64,000 nt of DNA, taken from Halorubrum sp. 2020YC2. GTDB lineage: Archaea; Halobacteriota; Halobacteria; Halobacteriales; Haloferacaceae. The position numbers and the translations under genes are program-made. Within the stretch, counting starts at the first letter, position 1. Each line of letters begins with the position of its first letter. Below, piece after piece: positions 52,522 through 63,887 of the stretch. Location of the stretch: NCBI RefSeq assembly GCF_018623055.1, contig NZ_CP076019.1, positions 2,232,001 through 2,296,000 on the forward strand. The letters are read 5' to 3'. The notes below the pieces were generated by a model that made no database searches, was not told the DNA's origin, and saw only the letters and a program-made list of their open reading frames with translations.

Positions 52522-53865
52522 TTACTCGACGTACTCGTACTTCCGCTCGTTCATCCGGCCCCAGCCGGTGAAGACGAACTCACCGTCGGGCTGGGTGAAC
52601 TCCTCGATTTCGCGTTCGACGTCCATGTCGTACTCGTGGACGTCGTGGACGTCCTCGTACTCGTCCCACGTGAGGTCGTAGCGGGCGTCGAGCTGGTCGT
52701 CGATGTCGAGGCCCGCTATCTCCGCGCGCCACCCCTCGCGGATCGTCTCGGCGTGGATCTCGGCCTGCGCGCCGGAGCCGTAGGAAGCGACGAGCAGGGT
52801 GTCCCCGACGAACTCGCGGTCGCGGGTCAGGGCGTCACGCAGGGCGCTCACGCGGGCGATGTGGACGGAGCTTGTGTACCAGTTTCCGACCTCGCGCGAC
52901 AGTTCGAGCGTCGGCTCAACGGCGGTGTCGTACCACGTCCGGTACTGCTCGGTCGTCTTCAGCTCGTCCATGTACCCGCGGATCGCCTCCTCGTAGGCCT
53001 CGCGGTCGTCGTACTCGCCCTCCCGCGGCTGGCGGCCGATCTCGTCGGCCAGCGCGTCCTCGTGGTCGGTGTCGCGGATGACGTGCCGATACGCCAACAG
53101 CGCCGCCTTCCGGACCATCCCGGGGAACGGGGTGTGGAAGGGGGCGTAGGTGAAGTCCTCCAGTTCGATGTCGTCCGTGACGGACTCGTAGTCCTCCAAG
53201 GCCTCGCGCATCCGGGAGAGATACACCTGGACCGAGCGCTTCCCGTCGACGCTGGGGAACTGCTGGTTCGGCTTGAGGAAGTCCGTCTCGTCTTTCGACC
53301 CGTACCCCTGTTCGGTCGACAGTTCGACGACGGCGGGGTCCTCGTCGATCAGCATCGCGACGGCGCCGGCGCCCTGCGTCGCCTCGCCGGGGTCGCCCCG
53401 GGCGTACAGCGCCGTGTCCGTGGTGATGACGATGGCGGGGCGGTCGCGGTTCCGCCCGGCGCGGATCCAGTTGTACGCGTCGTCGATCGCCTGCGTGCCG
53501 GCGAGGCAGGCGAACTTGCGCTCGCCCTTGTTGGCGTGGGTGAAGTCGCCGTCGTACACCTGTTCGAGACAGCCCGCGATGTACGTCGACACCGGCTTCG
53601 AGTGGTCGAACGCCGACTCCGTGGCGACGTCGATCCGGCCGACGTCCTCGGGAACGAGTCCCTTCCGGTCCATCAGCCCCTTCGCGGCGTTCGCGCCCAT
53701 CGTGACGATGTCCTCGTACACGTCGGGGAACGAGGAGTTGGTGAGCCCGAGCCCCTTCGTGTACTTCTCGGGGTCGTCGCCCTTCTCCGGCGCGAACGTG
53801 CCCGGCAGGTCGAGCTTGAGCTTTCCGGTCCAGATCTCGACAGCGTCGATCCCGACTGCGGTCAT
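52522..53865 (-). CDS. hmgB: Hydroxymethylglutaryl-CoA synthase
   Basis: A 447-residue thiolase-fold enzyme that joins acetyl-CoA and acetoacetyl-CoA, feeding the mevalonate route to archaeal lipids. The catalytic Cys120 is in KFACLAGTQA, Glu83 in VATESAFDHS, and STYIAGCLEQVYDG matches the archaeal family. Length is normal. It stands alone between rps19e and a pilin-like gene. Confidence 0.93.
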   Translation of the reverse strand: MTAVGIDAVEIWTGKLKLDLPGTFAPEKGDDPEKYTKGLGLTNSSFPDVYEDIVTMGANAAKGLMDRKGLVPEDVGRIDVATESAFDHSKPVSTYIAGCLEQVYDGDFTHANKGERKFACLAGTQAIDDAYNWIRAGRNRDRPAIVITTDTALYARGDPGEATQGAGAVAMLIDEDPAVVELSTEQGYGSKDETDFLKPNQQFPSVDGKRSVQVYLSRMREALEDYESVTDDIELEDFTYAPFHTPFPGMVRKAALLAYRHVIRDTDHEDALADEIGRQPREGEYDDREAYEEAIRGYMDELKTTEQYRTWYDTAVEPTLELSREVGNWYTSSVHIARVSALRDALTRDREFVGDTLLVASYGSGAQAEIHAETIREGWRAEIAGLDIDDQLDARYDLTWDEYEDVHDVHEYDMDVEREIEEFTQPDGEFVFTGWGRMNERKYEYVE

Positions 53866-53943
53866 ACACGGTCGTTCACGGGACTGGCATATGTCTTTGT
53901 CGATGGTTTTTACGTCGATTGTCGATATCAGAAGCCTCGGCGG

Positions 53944-55629
53944 TCAGGGCCGTCTGAGGTAGAGGTTCTCCTCGGTCCCGTCGCTCAACACGAAGGTGAC
54001 GATCACGTCGGCGTCCCCGGGGTCGTTCGTGAACTCGAGCGTGGTGCCGTCGTCGAGGCGCTGCTCGAAGTTCCTGATGTCCACGGTGACCGTGTCGCCG
54101 GCCGCGATCTCCGCGTTCTGTCCCTGACCGCCCGGGCCAGTGGCTTCGAGCGAGTACCGCGTCCCGTCGGCGTTGAACACCTGTTGTCCTTGTGTTCGTG
54201 CCAGCCCGTCGGTGGTACTCCCGGTGATCTCGAGTTCGTCATCGCTAGAGCTGCTCTCGATGAAGTTGCCTGACTGTATTCTGGTCGTGTCTACGGCGAA
54301 CTCTTCGATTGTCACCGTCTCTTCCCCGTCGTTCCGCATCTGGAAGTTCAACACACTGTTCGACGTGTCGACGGCTACCGGCTCGAGGGCCTGCGTCGAT
54401 TCGGGCGGACCGATGTTGACCGACAGTACGTCGGCGTCGTCGCCGGCAGTCGCGTACCCGAGGTAAGAATCGTTTTCGACGGCATCGGTCGCGTCGAGGC
54501 TCACCTCGGCCGCTCCGTCTCGGGTCCGATCCGTGGTTGGACGGAACCGAACGCGGCCCGATCCGGCCGTTCGCGCGTTCGAATAGTTGATCGTCGCGTT
54601 CGATATCGGATCTCCCGTGGCCCGGTCGGTGACCGTCACGTTCAGCGACGTCGAGCCGCCTTCCGGGATCGTGATCGAGTCAGTTTCCCACTCAGTCAGG
54701 AAAGCAGAAGACTCGTTGCCAGCCTGGGATCGCTCATCAACGCGGGAAACGTTCGAAAACGGGGTTCGATCGACGGTCCCACCGTCGTAACCGACTCGGG
54801 ACATCTGAAGGCGCCACTCTCCTTCTAGGTCAACGACCACCGCCCTGTCACTAGAAAGGCTCTCGTTGACCGCTGCGTTCGGTTCTCCGACGCCGGTTTC
54901 GGTGCCGATTATTTCGGTCCAGACGGCCGGCGAGTGGGTTGGAATCCGGAGCTGGAACGACTCTACATCGGACTCCGGTTCGATCGGAACCGTCGGTGTC
55001 GGGCCATCGAGCGATGTCGGGTCCAGCGTCGTAGTGAATCCCCGCCTGTCGACGTCACCGGAGAAGGTGGTCAGCGACAACCGACGCTCGGCTCCATCGA
55101 CGGTTCGCTGCCCGGTGACCGTCTGGTTCGCTCTCTCGAACCGATTGTACAGAAGCGTGTGTTCGAACGTCGTTCGTGGCGAACTTCGATACTCGTTGTA
55201 TCCAGAAACGAACGTGAGCAGTCGCGTTTCGTGAGGGTCGAACAGCAGGCTGGTGTTCTCGAACCGACTCGCGTCGTCCGGGCTAACCCGTGCGTTCGTG
55301 AGGTCGATCGGACCGCGGTCTTCCGTCCGAAGATTCCCGGTCGGCGGCGGGGGACTCACCGCGAACAGGCGAGGCTCGTATCTGAATCCTATGTCGACGC
55401 TGACCGGACGCTGGTACGGATCGTCTTCCGCGTCACCGACGTCAAGGAGCGATGCGCGCAGCTCCTGCATGTCCGACTGGAGGTCTTGATTATGATCGAA
55501 TTCCGCCTCGCTGTTCTGTGCCGGTACTGCGAACGCTTGGTAGCTGGCGAGCGCTAAGATCAGGAAGCCGAACAGGATCACCGTCCCGACCACGACCGAC
55601 TGGCCCCGACGGTCGCGACTGAATCGCAT
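53944..55629 (-). CDS. Large pilin-like surface protein with class III signal
   Basis: A 561-residue protein from ATG 55629. The N-terminus RRGQSVVVGTVILFGFLIL is a class III signal: charged head, likely cleavage between Gly and Gln, then a long hydrophobic segment. The rest is a beta-rich extracellular part with an Ig-like block (LNVTVTDRATGDPISNATIN) and a late beta domain (GQNAEIAAGDTVTVDIRNF). At this size it is more like a minor pilin or large adhesin than a major pilin. The PibD-like peptidase at 26.7 kb is the likely processing enzyme. Confidence 0.72.
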   Translation of the reverse strand: MRFSRDRRGQSVVVGTVILFGFLILALASYQAFAVPAQNSEAEFDHNQDLQSDMQELRASLLDVGDAEDDPYQRPVSVDIGFRYEPRLFAVSPPPPTGNLRTEDRGPIDLTNARVSPDDASRFENTSLLFDPHETRLLTFVSGYNEYRSSPRTTFEHTLLYNRFERANQTVTGQRTVDGAERRLSLTTFSGDVDRRGFTTTLDPTSLDGPTPTVPIEPESDVESFQLRIPTHSPAVWTEIIGTETGVGEPNAAVNESLSSDRAVVVDLEGEWRLQMSRVGYDGGTVDRTPFSNVSRVDERSQAGNESSAFLTEWETDSITIPEGGSTSLNVTVTDRATGDPISNATINYSNARTAGSGRVRFRPTTDRTRDGAAEVSLDATDAVENDSYLGYATAGDDADVLSVNIGPPESTQALEPVAVDTSNSVLNFQMRNDGEETVTIEEFAVDTTRIQSGNFIESSSSDDELEITGSTTDGLARTQGQQVFNADGTRYSLEATGPGGQGQNAEIAAGDTVTVDIRNFEQRLDDGTTLEFTNDPGDADVIVTFVLSDGTEENLYLRRP

Positions 55630-55724
55630 TGTGGGAGTTCGACGCCGAGCGGGTATAAAATCCTCCGTCCGACCTCTCAATCGCGATACTCGGGCGAGTG
55701 CTGTCGAGAGCCGGGGGAACTGAC

Positions 55725-55910
55725 TCAGTCGCCGCCTGCGCGTCGGTACGTCAGCCACGCCGACGCGACGGCCGCGACGCCGGCGAATCCGCCGAGCAGC
55801 ACCGCCTGTGTCCAATTAAAGCCGATGAGCGTCCCGGCGACCAGCGTGACGAGGAGGAATGCGACCGCGAGGGCGCCGAGCGTCGAGGGGGTACCGTCAG
55901 GACCGGTCAT
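55725..55910 (-). CDS. Small two-helix membrane protein
   Basis: A 61-residue protein, ATG at 55910, with two helices (about 10-30 and 34-54) separated by FNWTQ, and a basic end YRRAGGD. It resembles small haloarchaeal membrane proteins of unknown role. It lies upstream of the pilin-like gene on the same strand, 95 bases away. Confidence 0.55.
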   Translation of the reverse strand: MTGPDGTPSTLGALAVAFLLVTLVAGTLIGFNWTQAVLLGGFAGVAAVASAWLTYRRAGGD

Positions 55911-56097
55911 ACGCTGACCTGGCGCCTTCGGTCGATAAAACGGCCGATCCGGCCGAAGCCGTCGGTCTCGTCGAGGGGCGGCGAACGCCGATTCGAACCG
56001 GCGATAAATTGTATAACGCGATATCAAATGCCGTTCGGGGCGCGACACCCGCCTGCCGACCGGTCCGTTTTTGCGCGCGGCGGCTGTTGCCGCGCGT

Positions 56098-56823
56098 ATG
56101 GCGAAACAGCCGCACCTGCTGGTCGAGGAGGGCGACGTACACGACATCGCGGTCATCCCGGGCGACCCCGGCCGCGTCGACCGGATCGCGGACCGCTGTG
56201 ACGACAGCGAGGTCGTCGCGCAGAACCGCGAGTACAAGGTCGTCAACGCGAGCTACGAGGGGACCGACCTCACGATCTGCTCGACCGGGATCGGCTGCCC
56301 GTCGGCCGCCATCGCCGTCGAGGAGCTCTCGCGGGTCGGCGTCGAGACGTTCGTCCGGTGTGGCACCTGCGGGGCGCTCCAGCCCGACATGGAGGTGGGC
56401 GATATGGTCGTCGCGACGGGCGCGGCCAAGGAGGAGGGGACGAGCAAGCGCTACGAGGATGAAGTGTACCCGGCCGTCCCGGACTACGACGTGCTCACGG
56501 GGCTGGTCGAGGCGGCCGAGGACAACGGCGAGGAGATCCACGTCGGGCCGATCGTCTCGGACGACGCGTTCTACAACGAGAGCGACGAGTACGTCGACGA
56601 CTGGAACGACGCCAACCTGCTCGCGATCGAGATGGAGGCCGCGACCGTCTTCTCGCTCGCGCGCCGCAAGGGGCTCGCGGCGGGCGCCATCTGTACCGTC
56701 GACGGCAACCTCGTCGCGGGGTCACAGAAGGGCGCGGACTCCGACGACGAACTGCCGGAGAAGGCGAAGGACAACGTCGAGCGCGCGATCCGGATCACGC
56801 TGAACGCGGTCGCGTCGCTGTAG
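56098..56823 (+). CDS. udp: Uridine phosphorylase-family nucleoside phosphorylase
   Basis: A 241-residue protein from MAKQPHLLVEEGDV. Phosphate-binding VIPGDPGRVDRIAD and CSTGIGCPSAAIAVEEL, then VRCGTCGALQPDMEVGDMVV; the ribose-binding LLAIEMEAATVFSLARRKGL with Glu-Met-Glu completes the active site. It cleaves uridine (or a similar nucleoside) with phosphate to release the base and ribose 1-phosphate in nucleoside salvage. Confidence 0.85.
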   Translation: MAKQPHLLVEEGDVHDIAVIPGDPGRVDRIADRCDDSEVVAQNREYKVVNASYEGTDLTICSTGIGCPSAAIAVEELSRVGVETFVRCGTCGALQPDMEVGDMVVATGAAKEEGTSKRYEDEVYPAVPDYDVLTGLVEAAEDNGEEIHVGPIVSDDAFYNESDEYVDDWNDANLLAIEMEAATVFSLARRKGLAAGAICTVDGNLVAGSQKGADSDDELPEKAKDNVERAIRITLNAVASL

Positions 56824-56853
56824 CGGCCGACCGCTTCTCTCCGCTCCGACTCT

Positions 56854-57300
56854 CTACTCCTCCGCGCGGAACTCCACGAGCGTCAGCTCGCGGTCGAGCG
56901 CGCAGGTCTCGTGCGGCGGCTCGCCGAGCACCTGATCGATGACGCGCTCCTCGTCGAAGTCGGCGCCGTCGGGGACGCAGTAGCCGTGGCTCGGACACTC
57001 GGTGTGCGGGCAGGGGCCAGCGAGCGACGCCTTGCTGCCGGCGTACGCGCGCTTCGAGGGGACGTTCGCGGGGACCGACGCCGGCTCGACCTCGACCGCG
57101 CGGACGCCCGCGTCGTGGACGGCGCAGTCGAGCGTCTGCGCGTTCTCGCGGATGCCGGTCACCCGGTAGCGGGTGCCCTCGGAGAGGTTGAGGCACTGGC
57201 CGCGGTAGGGACACCCCTCGCAGTCGGCCGATTCCCCCTCGTAGACGAACTCGCGGCCCACGTCCGCGAGCCGCGTCCCGATAAGCGTGACCGTGGTCAT
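56854..57300 (-). CDS. UPF0179-family cysteine-rich protein
   Basis: A 148-residue protein from MTTVTLIGTRLADVG. It is cysteine-rich: CEGCPYRGQC near 27-36, CAVHDAG, and CPHTECPSHGYC near 97-108, which suggests metal or Fe-S binding. The pattern is that of archaeal UPF0179, of unknown function. It is divergent from tmcA, with 130 bases of shared upstream region. Confidence 0.82.
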   Translation of the reverse strand: MTTVTLIGTRLADVGREFVYEGESADCEGCPYRGQCLNLSEGTRYRVTGIRENAQTLDCAVHDAGVRAVEVEPASVPANVPSKRAYAGSKASLAGPCPHTECPSHGYCVPDGADFDEERVIDQVLGEPPHETCALDRELTLVEFRAEE

Positions 57301-57430
57301 GCCCGGAGCGACGCGCCGAGCGTCCGTAAGCCTCCCGCCTTCGCGGGCGTCGACGGTTCGACCGGCTCGGGGCGTCCCACCGACGCGGAGGGCAAGACAC
57401 ATCCCCCCGCCTCGGCAACGACGAGCGAAG

Positions 57431-59716
57431 ATGATCGCGGGAGTTGCGTGCGACCTGCGCGCCGAGGCCGAGCGGATGAACGAGCGGCGCGTCCTCGTGC
57501 TCGCCGGCGACCGCGACCGGGCGATCGACGCCGCCTACGACGCGGTCGAGTCGCTTGGGGTCGACGATAGGGAGGTCACGATGGTCTCGACGCGGGAGGG
57601 GTTCCGGTTCGAGGAGCACCGCCCGCGGAGCGCCGACGAGCTGCTCGGCCGCACCCGCGAGGCGGTCGTCCTCGACTGCCACGAGCGGTTCGTCCCGAAC
57701 GCGCTCGGCCGCGCGGTCGGCGCCGTCGACGGCGGCGGCCTGCTGGTCCTCCTGACGCCCGCGCTCGACGAGTGGCCGACGATCCGCGACCGCTTCGACG
57801 ACTCGCTCGCGGTACCGCCCTACGATATCGACGACGTGACGGGGCGGTTCCGCGGGCGCCTCGTCGCGACCCTCCGGACGCATCCCGGAGTCGCGGTCGT
57901 CGCGCTCGGAGACGAGGCCGGCGACGAGAGCCTGGAGCGCGACGGACTGACGGGGACGGAAGGTGCGGACGGTGACGGCGGCGCGGCCGGCGCCGCGGAT
58001 CCGCAGAGCGCGCCGCCGGGGGCGACGTTCCCCGCGGCCGCGTACGGCGCCTGTCGCACGGCCGATCAGGCGCGGGCGCTGCGGGCGTTCGAGGCGCTCA
58101 CCGGGTCCGACTCGGCCGTCGTGGTCGAGTCCGACCGGGGGCGCGGGAAGTCGAGCGCGGCCGGGCTGGCGGCGGGCGCGCTCGCGCTCGGAGGCGCGGA
58201 CGTCCTCGTCACCGCGCCCGCGTTCCGGAACGCCGCGGAGGTGTTCGCCCGGGCGCGGGAGCTGATCGGGGGGGAGACCGGCGCCGAGAACACCGAGAGC
58301 GACAGCGACCTCCGAACCCCGGGGGGTGGTCGGGTCCGGTTCCTGTCGCCCGCGGCCGCCGCGGAGGCCGCCGACGAGGCGGACGCGGTCGTCGTCGACG
58401 AGGCGGCGGCGCTCCCGGTGCGGCTGCTGGAGGGGTTCCTCGACGCGCCCGCGGTCGCGTTCTGCACGACGGTCCACGGCTACGAGGGGGCGGGCCGCGG
58501 GTTCGCGGTCCGGTTCCGCGAGCGGCTGCTCGACTCCCGGTTCGCGGTCCGCGACGTGCGCCTCGACGAGCCGATCCGGTACGCGCGGAACGACCCCGTC
58601 GAGGCGTGGGCGTCGCGCGCGCTCCTCTTGGACGCCCGGCCCGCGGTCGACGCGGCGGTCGCGGACGCGTCGGTCGACGACGCGACCTATCGCGCGCTCG
58701 ACCCGGACGACCTGCTCGCGGACGAGACGCTGCTCGGGGAGGCGTTCGGGCTGCTCGTCGCCGCGCACTACCGGACCGAGCCGAACGACCTCGCGCGGCT
58801 GCTCGACGCGCCGAACCTCGTCGCGCGGGCGCTCGTCGCGGACGGCCGGGTCGTCGCGGTCGCGCTCCTCGCGCGCGAGGGCGGACTCGATAGCGAGACG
58901 CGGCGCGGGATGTACGAGGGCGAGCGCGTCCGCGGCAACATGGTGCCGGACGTGCTCACGAGCCAACTGCGCGACGAGGCGGCCGCCGCGCCGCGAGGGC
59001 TGCGGACGGTCCGGATCGCGACCCACCACGCGCTCCGGGACGCGGGGTTCGGCTCGCGGCTGCTCGACGAGGTCCACGCGGAGTTCGGCGGCGACCGCGA
59101 GGAGGACGGCGAGGGCCTCGACTACTTCTCGGTCGGCTACGGCGCGGCGCCGCGGCTGCTCCGCTTCTGGCGGCGGGCGGGCTACCGGACCGTCCACCTC
59201 TCGACGAGCCGGAACGACGCCTCGGGCGAGCACTCCGCGATCATGCTCCGCCCCGAGACCGACGCCGGCCGCGACCTGCTCGACCGCCACGCGGTCGCCT
59301 TCCGCGACCGCGAGCGCGACGGGCTCTCGGACGCGCACCGCGACGTCGACCCGGACGTGGTCCGCGGCGCGCTGCGGGCGTGTTCCGCGCCGACCCCGAT
59401 CGACCTCACCGACACCGAGTGGCGGTCGGTCGTCGGCGCGTCGGTGGGGCCGGGGATGTACGACACCGCGCCCGGCGCGTTCCGGGACCTCGCGCTCGCG
59501 GCCCTGATCGAGGGACCCGAACTCGACGAGCGACGCGAACGACTGCTCGTCCGGAAGGTGCTTCAGGGCCGGCCGTGGGAGGAGGTCGCAGCGGATCTCG
59601 ATTTCGTCTCGACGAGCGCGTGTATGCGCGCGCTCGGTGACGCGTACGTCCCCGTCGTGGAACGGTACGGGACTGAGTTCGCGCGCGAGGAACGGGAGCG
59701 GTTTATGGGCGATTGA
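57431..59716 (+). CDS. tmcA: tRNA(Met) cytidine acetyltransferase
   Basis: A 761-residue enzyme from MIAGVACDLRAEAERMNERR. Domains in order: N-terminal DUF1726 part, ATPase/helicase part with Walker A ESDRGRGKSSAAGLA near 234-248 and Walker B DEAAALPV, GNAT acetyltransferase (GLRTVRIATHHALRDAGFGS and GAAPRLLRFWRRAGYRTV), and a tRNA-binding tail. It makes N4-acetylcytidine in tRNA using acetyl-CoA and ATP. The length is within the family range. Confidence 0.93.
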   Translation: MIAGVACDLRAEAERMNERRVLVLAGDRDRAIDAAYDAVESLGVDDREVTMVSTREGFRFEEHRPRSADELLGRTREAVVLDCHERFVPNALGRAVGAVDGGGLLVLLTPALDEWPTIRDRFDDSLAVPPYDIDDVTGRFRGRLVATLRTHPGVAVVALGDEAGDESLERDGLTGTEGADGDGGAAGAADPQSAPPGATFPAAAYGACRTADQARALRAFEALTGSDSAVVVESDRGRGKSSAAGLAAGALALGGADVLVTAPAFRNAAEVFARARELIGGETGAENTESDSDLRTPGGGRVRFLSPAAAAEAADEADAVVVDEAAALPVRLLEGFLDAPAVAFCTTVHGYEGAGRGFAVRFRERLLDSRFAVRDVRLDEPIRYARNDPVEAWASRALLLDARPAVDAAVADASVDDATYRALDPDDLLADETLLGEAFGLLVAAHYRTEPNDLARLLDAPNLVARALVADGRVVAVALLAREGGLDSETRRGMYEGERVRGNMVPDVLTSQLRDEAAAAPRGLRTVRIATHHALRDAGFGSRLLDEVHAEFGGDREEDGEGLDYFSVGYGAAPRLLRFWRRAGYRTVHLSTSRNDASGEHSAIMLRPETDAGRDLLDRHAVAFRDRERDGLSDAHRDVDPDVVRGALRACSAPTPIDLTDTEWRSVVGASVGPGMYDTAPGAFRDLALAALIEGPELDERRERLLVRKVLQGRPWEEVAADLDFVSTSACMRALGDAYVPVVERYGTEFAREERERFMGD

Positions 59717-59781
59717 GCAAGTCGGCGGCGTATGGATAAATGGCTCTGGTGAACCTCTTGAGTGGTGATATGTTTTGGAGT

Positions 59782-59801
59782 GCGCGCTGTATTCAGCGCG
59801 C
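59782..59801. terminator. Perfect 8-bp hairpin between convergent genes
   Basis: GCGCGCTG (59782-59789), loop TATT, CAGCGCGC (59794-59801). It is placed between tmcA and the convergent regulator gene, where a transcription terminator would be expected. No strong U-tract follows on either strand, so the assignment is tentative. Confidence 0.35.
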
Positions 59802-59897
59802 TCGCGGGAACCCGTCGACGAATTACCGCTTCAGAGGAACCTGTCCGGGAAGCGATAGAGAGTCAGGTCAGACGCCGAACGAACTACGCGAGATTGC

Positions 59898-60718
59898 TCA
59901 TAACATCTCACTGTTTTCTATCATATATTTAAAACCACGAAGCGTATTCTCGCCGTTCGAGGTGATGTGAGCGACCTTTCGCCTTCCTTGCTGGTCAAGG
60001 CTGACGGAGCCGTCCTCCACGAGTGGGTTGAGAATCACCGAATCGAGTTTCCGATACTTTCCTTTAATATCACCACCTTGGTAACCAGCGATGAACGGTA
60101 GGTCTTGGCTTTCTGCGTATCCGATGAGCCGCTTCTTTGATACCGGCCCCTCCTCAGCAATGTACGCGAGCATCTGTACTTGCTCAGGGGTGGGCGCATC
60201 GATAGGATAAGTCGGTAGGTTTGAGATATTAGTGACGTTCCGAGCGACCGGCTCCTGTCGGTGGTCACCGTAGGTATCCGCGCTCACGTAGTACGGGGTA
60301 GCCGCCTCCGTGACCATACAGGCGATCATCCCGGCGATGGCAGTGACTTTCCCACCTGTGGCCAGATTAACGTATACATCGTCGTGATCGTACTTTTGAA
60401 TCAGCCCGGCGATCGTGCCGAGCGCATCGTAGAGGTCGAATATATCGGCATTTACCTCCGCCACTTGGACGGCGGATTCGTCGAAGGCCTCGAAGATATC
60501 ATCGTAGTATTCGGGATAGTTCTCGGGATCGTCTCTGCTGTGTTTTACAAGCACTACTGTGTCCGCTCCCATCCGGACGGGGGAACAACGACGCGATCGC
60601 GTTCGTAGCCCAACGGGATGATGTGGACACGGTCGCGCACATCCATGTCCATCTCAACACTAGATGACGCCATCGAGTCAGCGGGTCCGGGAGATTCTCC
60701 GGTGCTATCGTTGGTCAT
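59898..60718 (-). CDS. CARF-like/winged-helix regulator (DUF6293, HFX_2341-type), one frame break
   Basis: The clean frame gives 224 residues from GADTVVLVKHSRDDPENYPE to NSEML. Upstream, after a break near 60585 in a run of five C, a second frame reads MDVRDRVHIIPLGYERDRVV back to an ATG at 60718, so the intact protein has about 273 residues. The N-terminal Rossmann-like part carries VYVNLATGGKVTAIAG, resembling the N-x-TGG-K loop of CARF nucleotide sensors. The C-terminal part is a winged helix (PEQVQMLAYIAEEGPVSKKR). The domain pair suggests a ligand-controlled transcription factor. The break could be a polymerase or sequence slip. Confidence 0.7.
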
Positions 60719-61268
60719 ACCGACGTCTAAGCGCTATTTATTGAAGATAGTTGTCTTATTGACGTACTACTGGTGACGATGAGAACATTGTCACGTTGTC
60801 AGCATAGTATACAAAACCATGAGCCACTTCGGTAATACTGGGCACCGCCGGACCGCCTCCAATAGGCGGCACGGTCCCCGTGCTCGGCCCTCCATCGAGA
60901 GATCGTATCGGTTCTCGGTTTGATTCTCCCCTCATTTTGGGGTGAATAGCCGCCACAGTCCGTGGATGATCCCGATGGGGATTCTTGGGATGGGGAACCC
61001 ACTCCAATTCGACCGATTAGTCTAATACCGCCGGTATACCGGCGGAATATCAGATGGGTTTTGCGAAAGGCGATACTCCCAGCTTTTCTTATTGTAATAA
61101 TCACGAGACCTGTCGGTTCCGGTTGTGATTTGGATTCAGGACTTCCCCTCTCAGTCGGCTCGCAACTGCCGGCAGTGGTTTCTCTCAGCTAGCGCGTGTC
61201 TGGCACTATTTCATCGTCAACCGGCCATATCAAGACAAATCACCGGCAGACGCGGTGGGATTCGCGTT
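60719..61268. other. Gene-free, AT-richer region with palindromes
   Basis: No credible gene. CAATAAATAGCG (minus strand, near 60735-60746) is a likely promoter of the regulator gene. CCGCCTCCAATAGGCGG (60853-60869) is a small hairpin. A perfect 18-bp palindrome, CCGCCGGTATACCGGCGG, lies at 61028-61045. Lower GC than the flanks suggests transferred or decaying DNA. Confidence 0.4.
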
Positions 61269-61412
61269 CACCTCCGTCATTGTCGAGCAACGCGGAGGTG
61301 GCTGACGAGGCCGGGGAGGTGTGAGATGTCGTGCGGCCGCGGCCGGGTGGACTCAAATGGGCTTTGACGGCCTTCGTTATCGGTCCGCTGTCCACCACGT
61401 ATAAAAGAGCAA
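61269..61412 (+). repeat. Dispersed structured intergenic element, copy G (deleted)
   Basis: A short, degenerate copy. It keeps a hairpin (CACCTCCG 61269-61276 with CGGAGGTG 61293-61300), GACGAGGCCGGGGAGG and GGACTCAAATGG. It then passes straight into GGGCTTTGACGG and one tail unit with a TATA-like GTATAAAAG near 61399-61407. The long variable hairpin is missing, so the deletion may have joined the two G runs that normally flank it. Confidence 0.6.
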
Positions 61413-61452
61413 CTCGAACGAGAGAAATCGTCACCGCGCCGACGGCGACTAC

Positions 61453-63661
<2,209 letters not shown>

Positions 63662-63844
63662 GGATGTCGCTTGTCGGGGTCGGGTCAAAAGCGCCGCGAA
63701 ACGGCGGGGAGGGGCGGGTCCCGGAACGACGCGGACGACGGGGGCGGCACGGGCGGCGGCCGCCGAGCCGACGACCCGCGGCGAGGTCCGGGACGGCGGG
63801 TAGGGGCACTCGACACGAACCGTCGAACGGGCTTAAACGACCCA

Positions 63845-63887
63845 GACCGTTCACGCCCGTAACGAGTCGCTACCGGCGTGAACGGTC
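63845..63887. promoter_or_regulatory. 13-bp perfect inverted repeat near the right edge
   Basis: GACCGTTCACGCC (63845-63857) and GGCGTGAACGGTC (63875-63887) are exact reverse complements with a 17-base spacer; CCCTTTT follows at 63892. The gltX start lies about 185 bases to the left. It could be an operator or an intrinsic terminator of plus-strand transcription. The rest of 63662-64000 shows no gene. Confidence 0.45.

Noticed and set aside
56795-59338. 847-residue open frame opposite tmcA
   Set aside because: Arg/Pro/Val-biased shadow of the GC-rich tmcA coding strand; tmcA has clear domains in its own frame.
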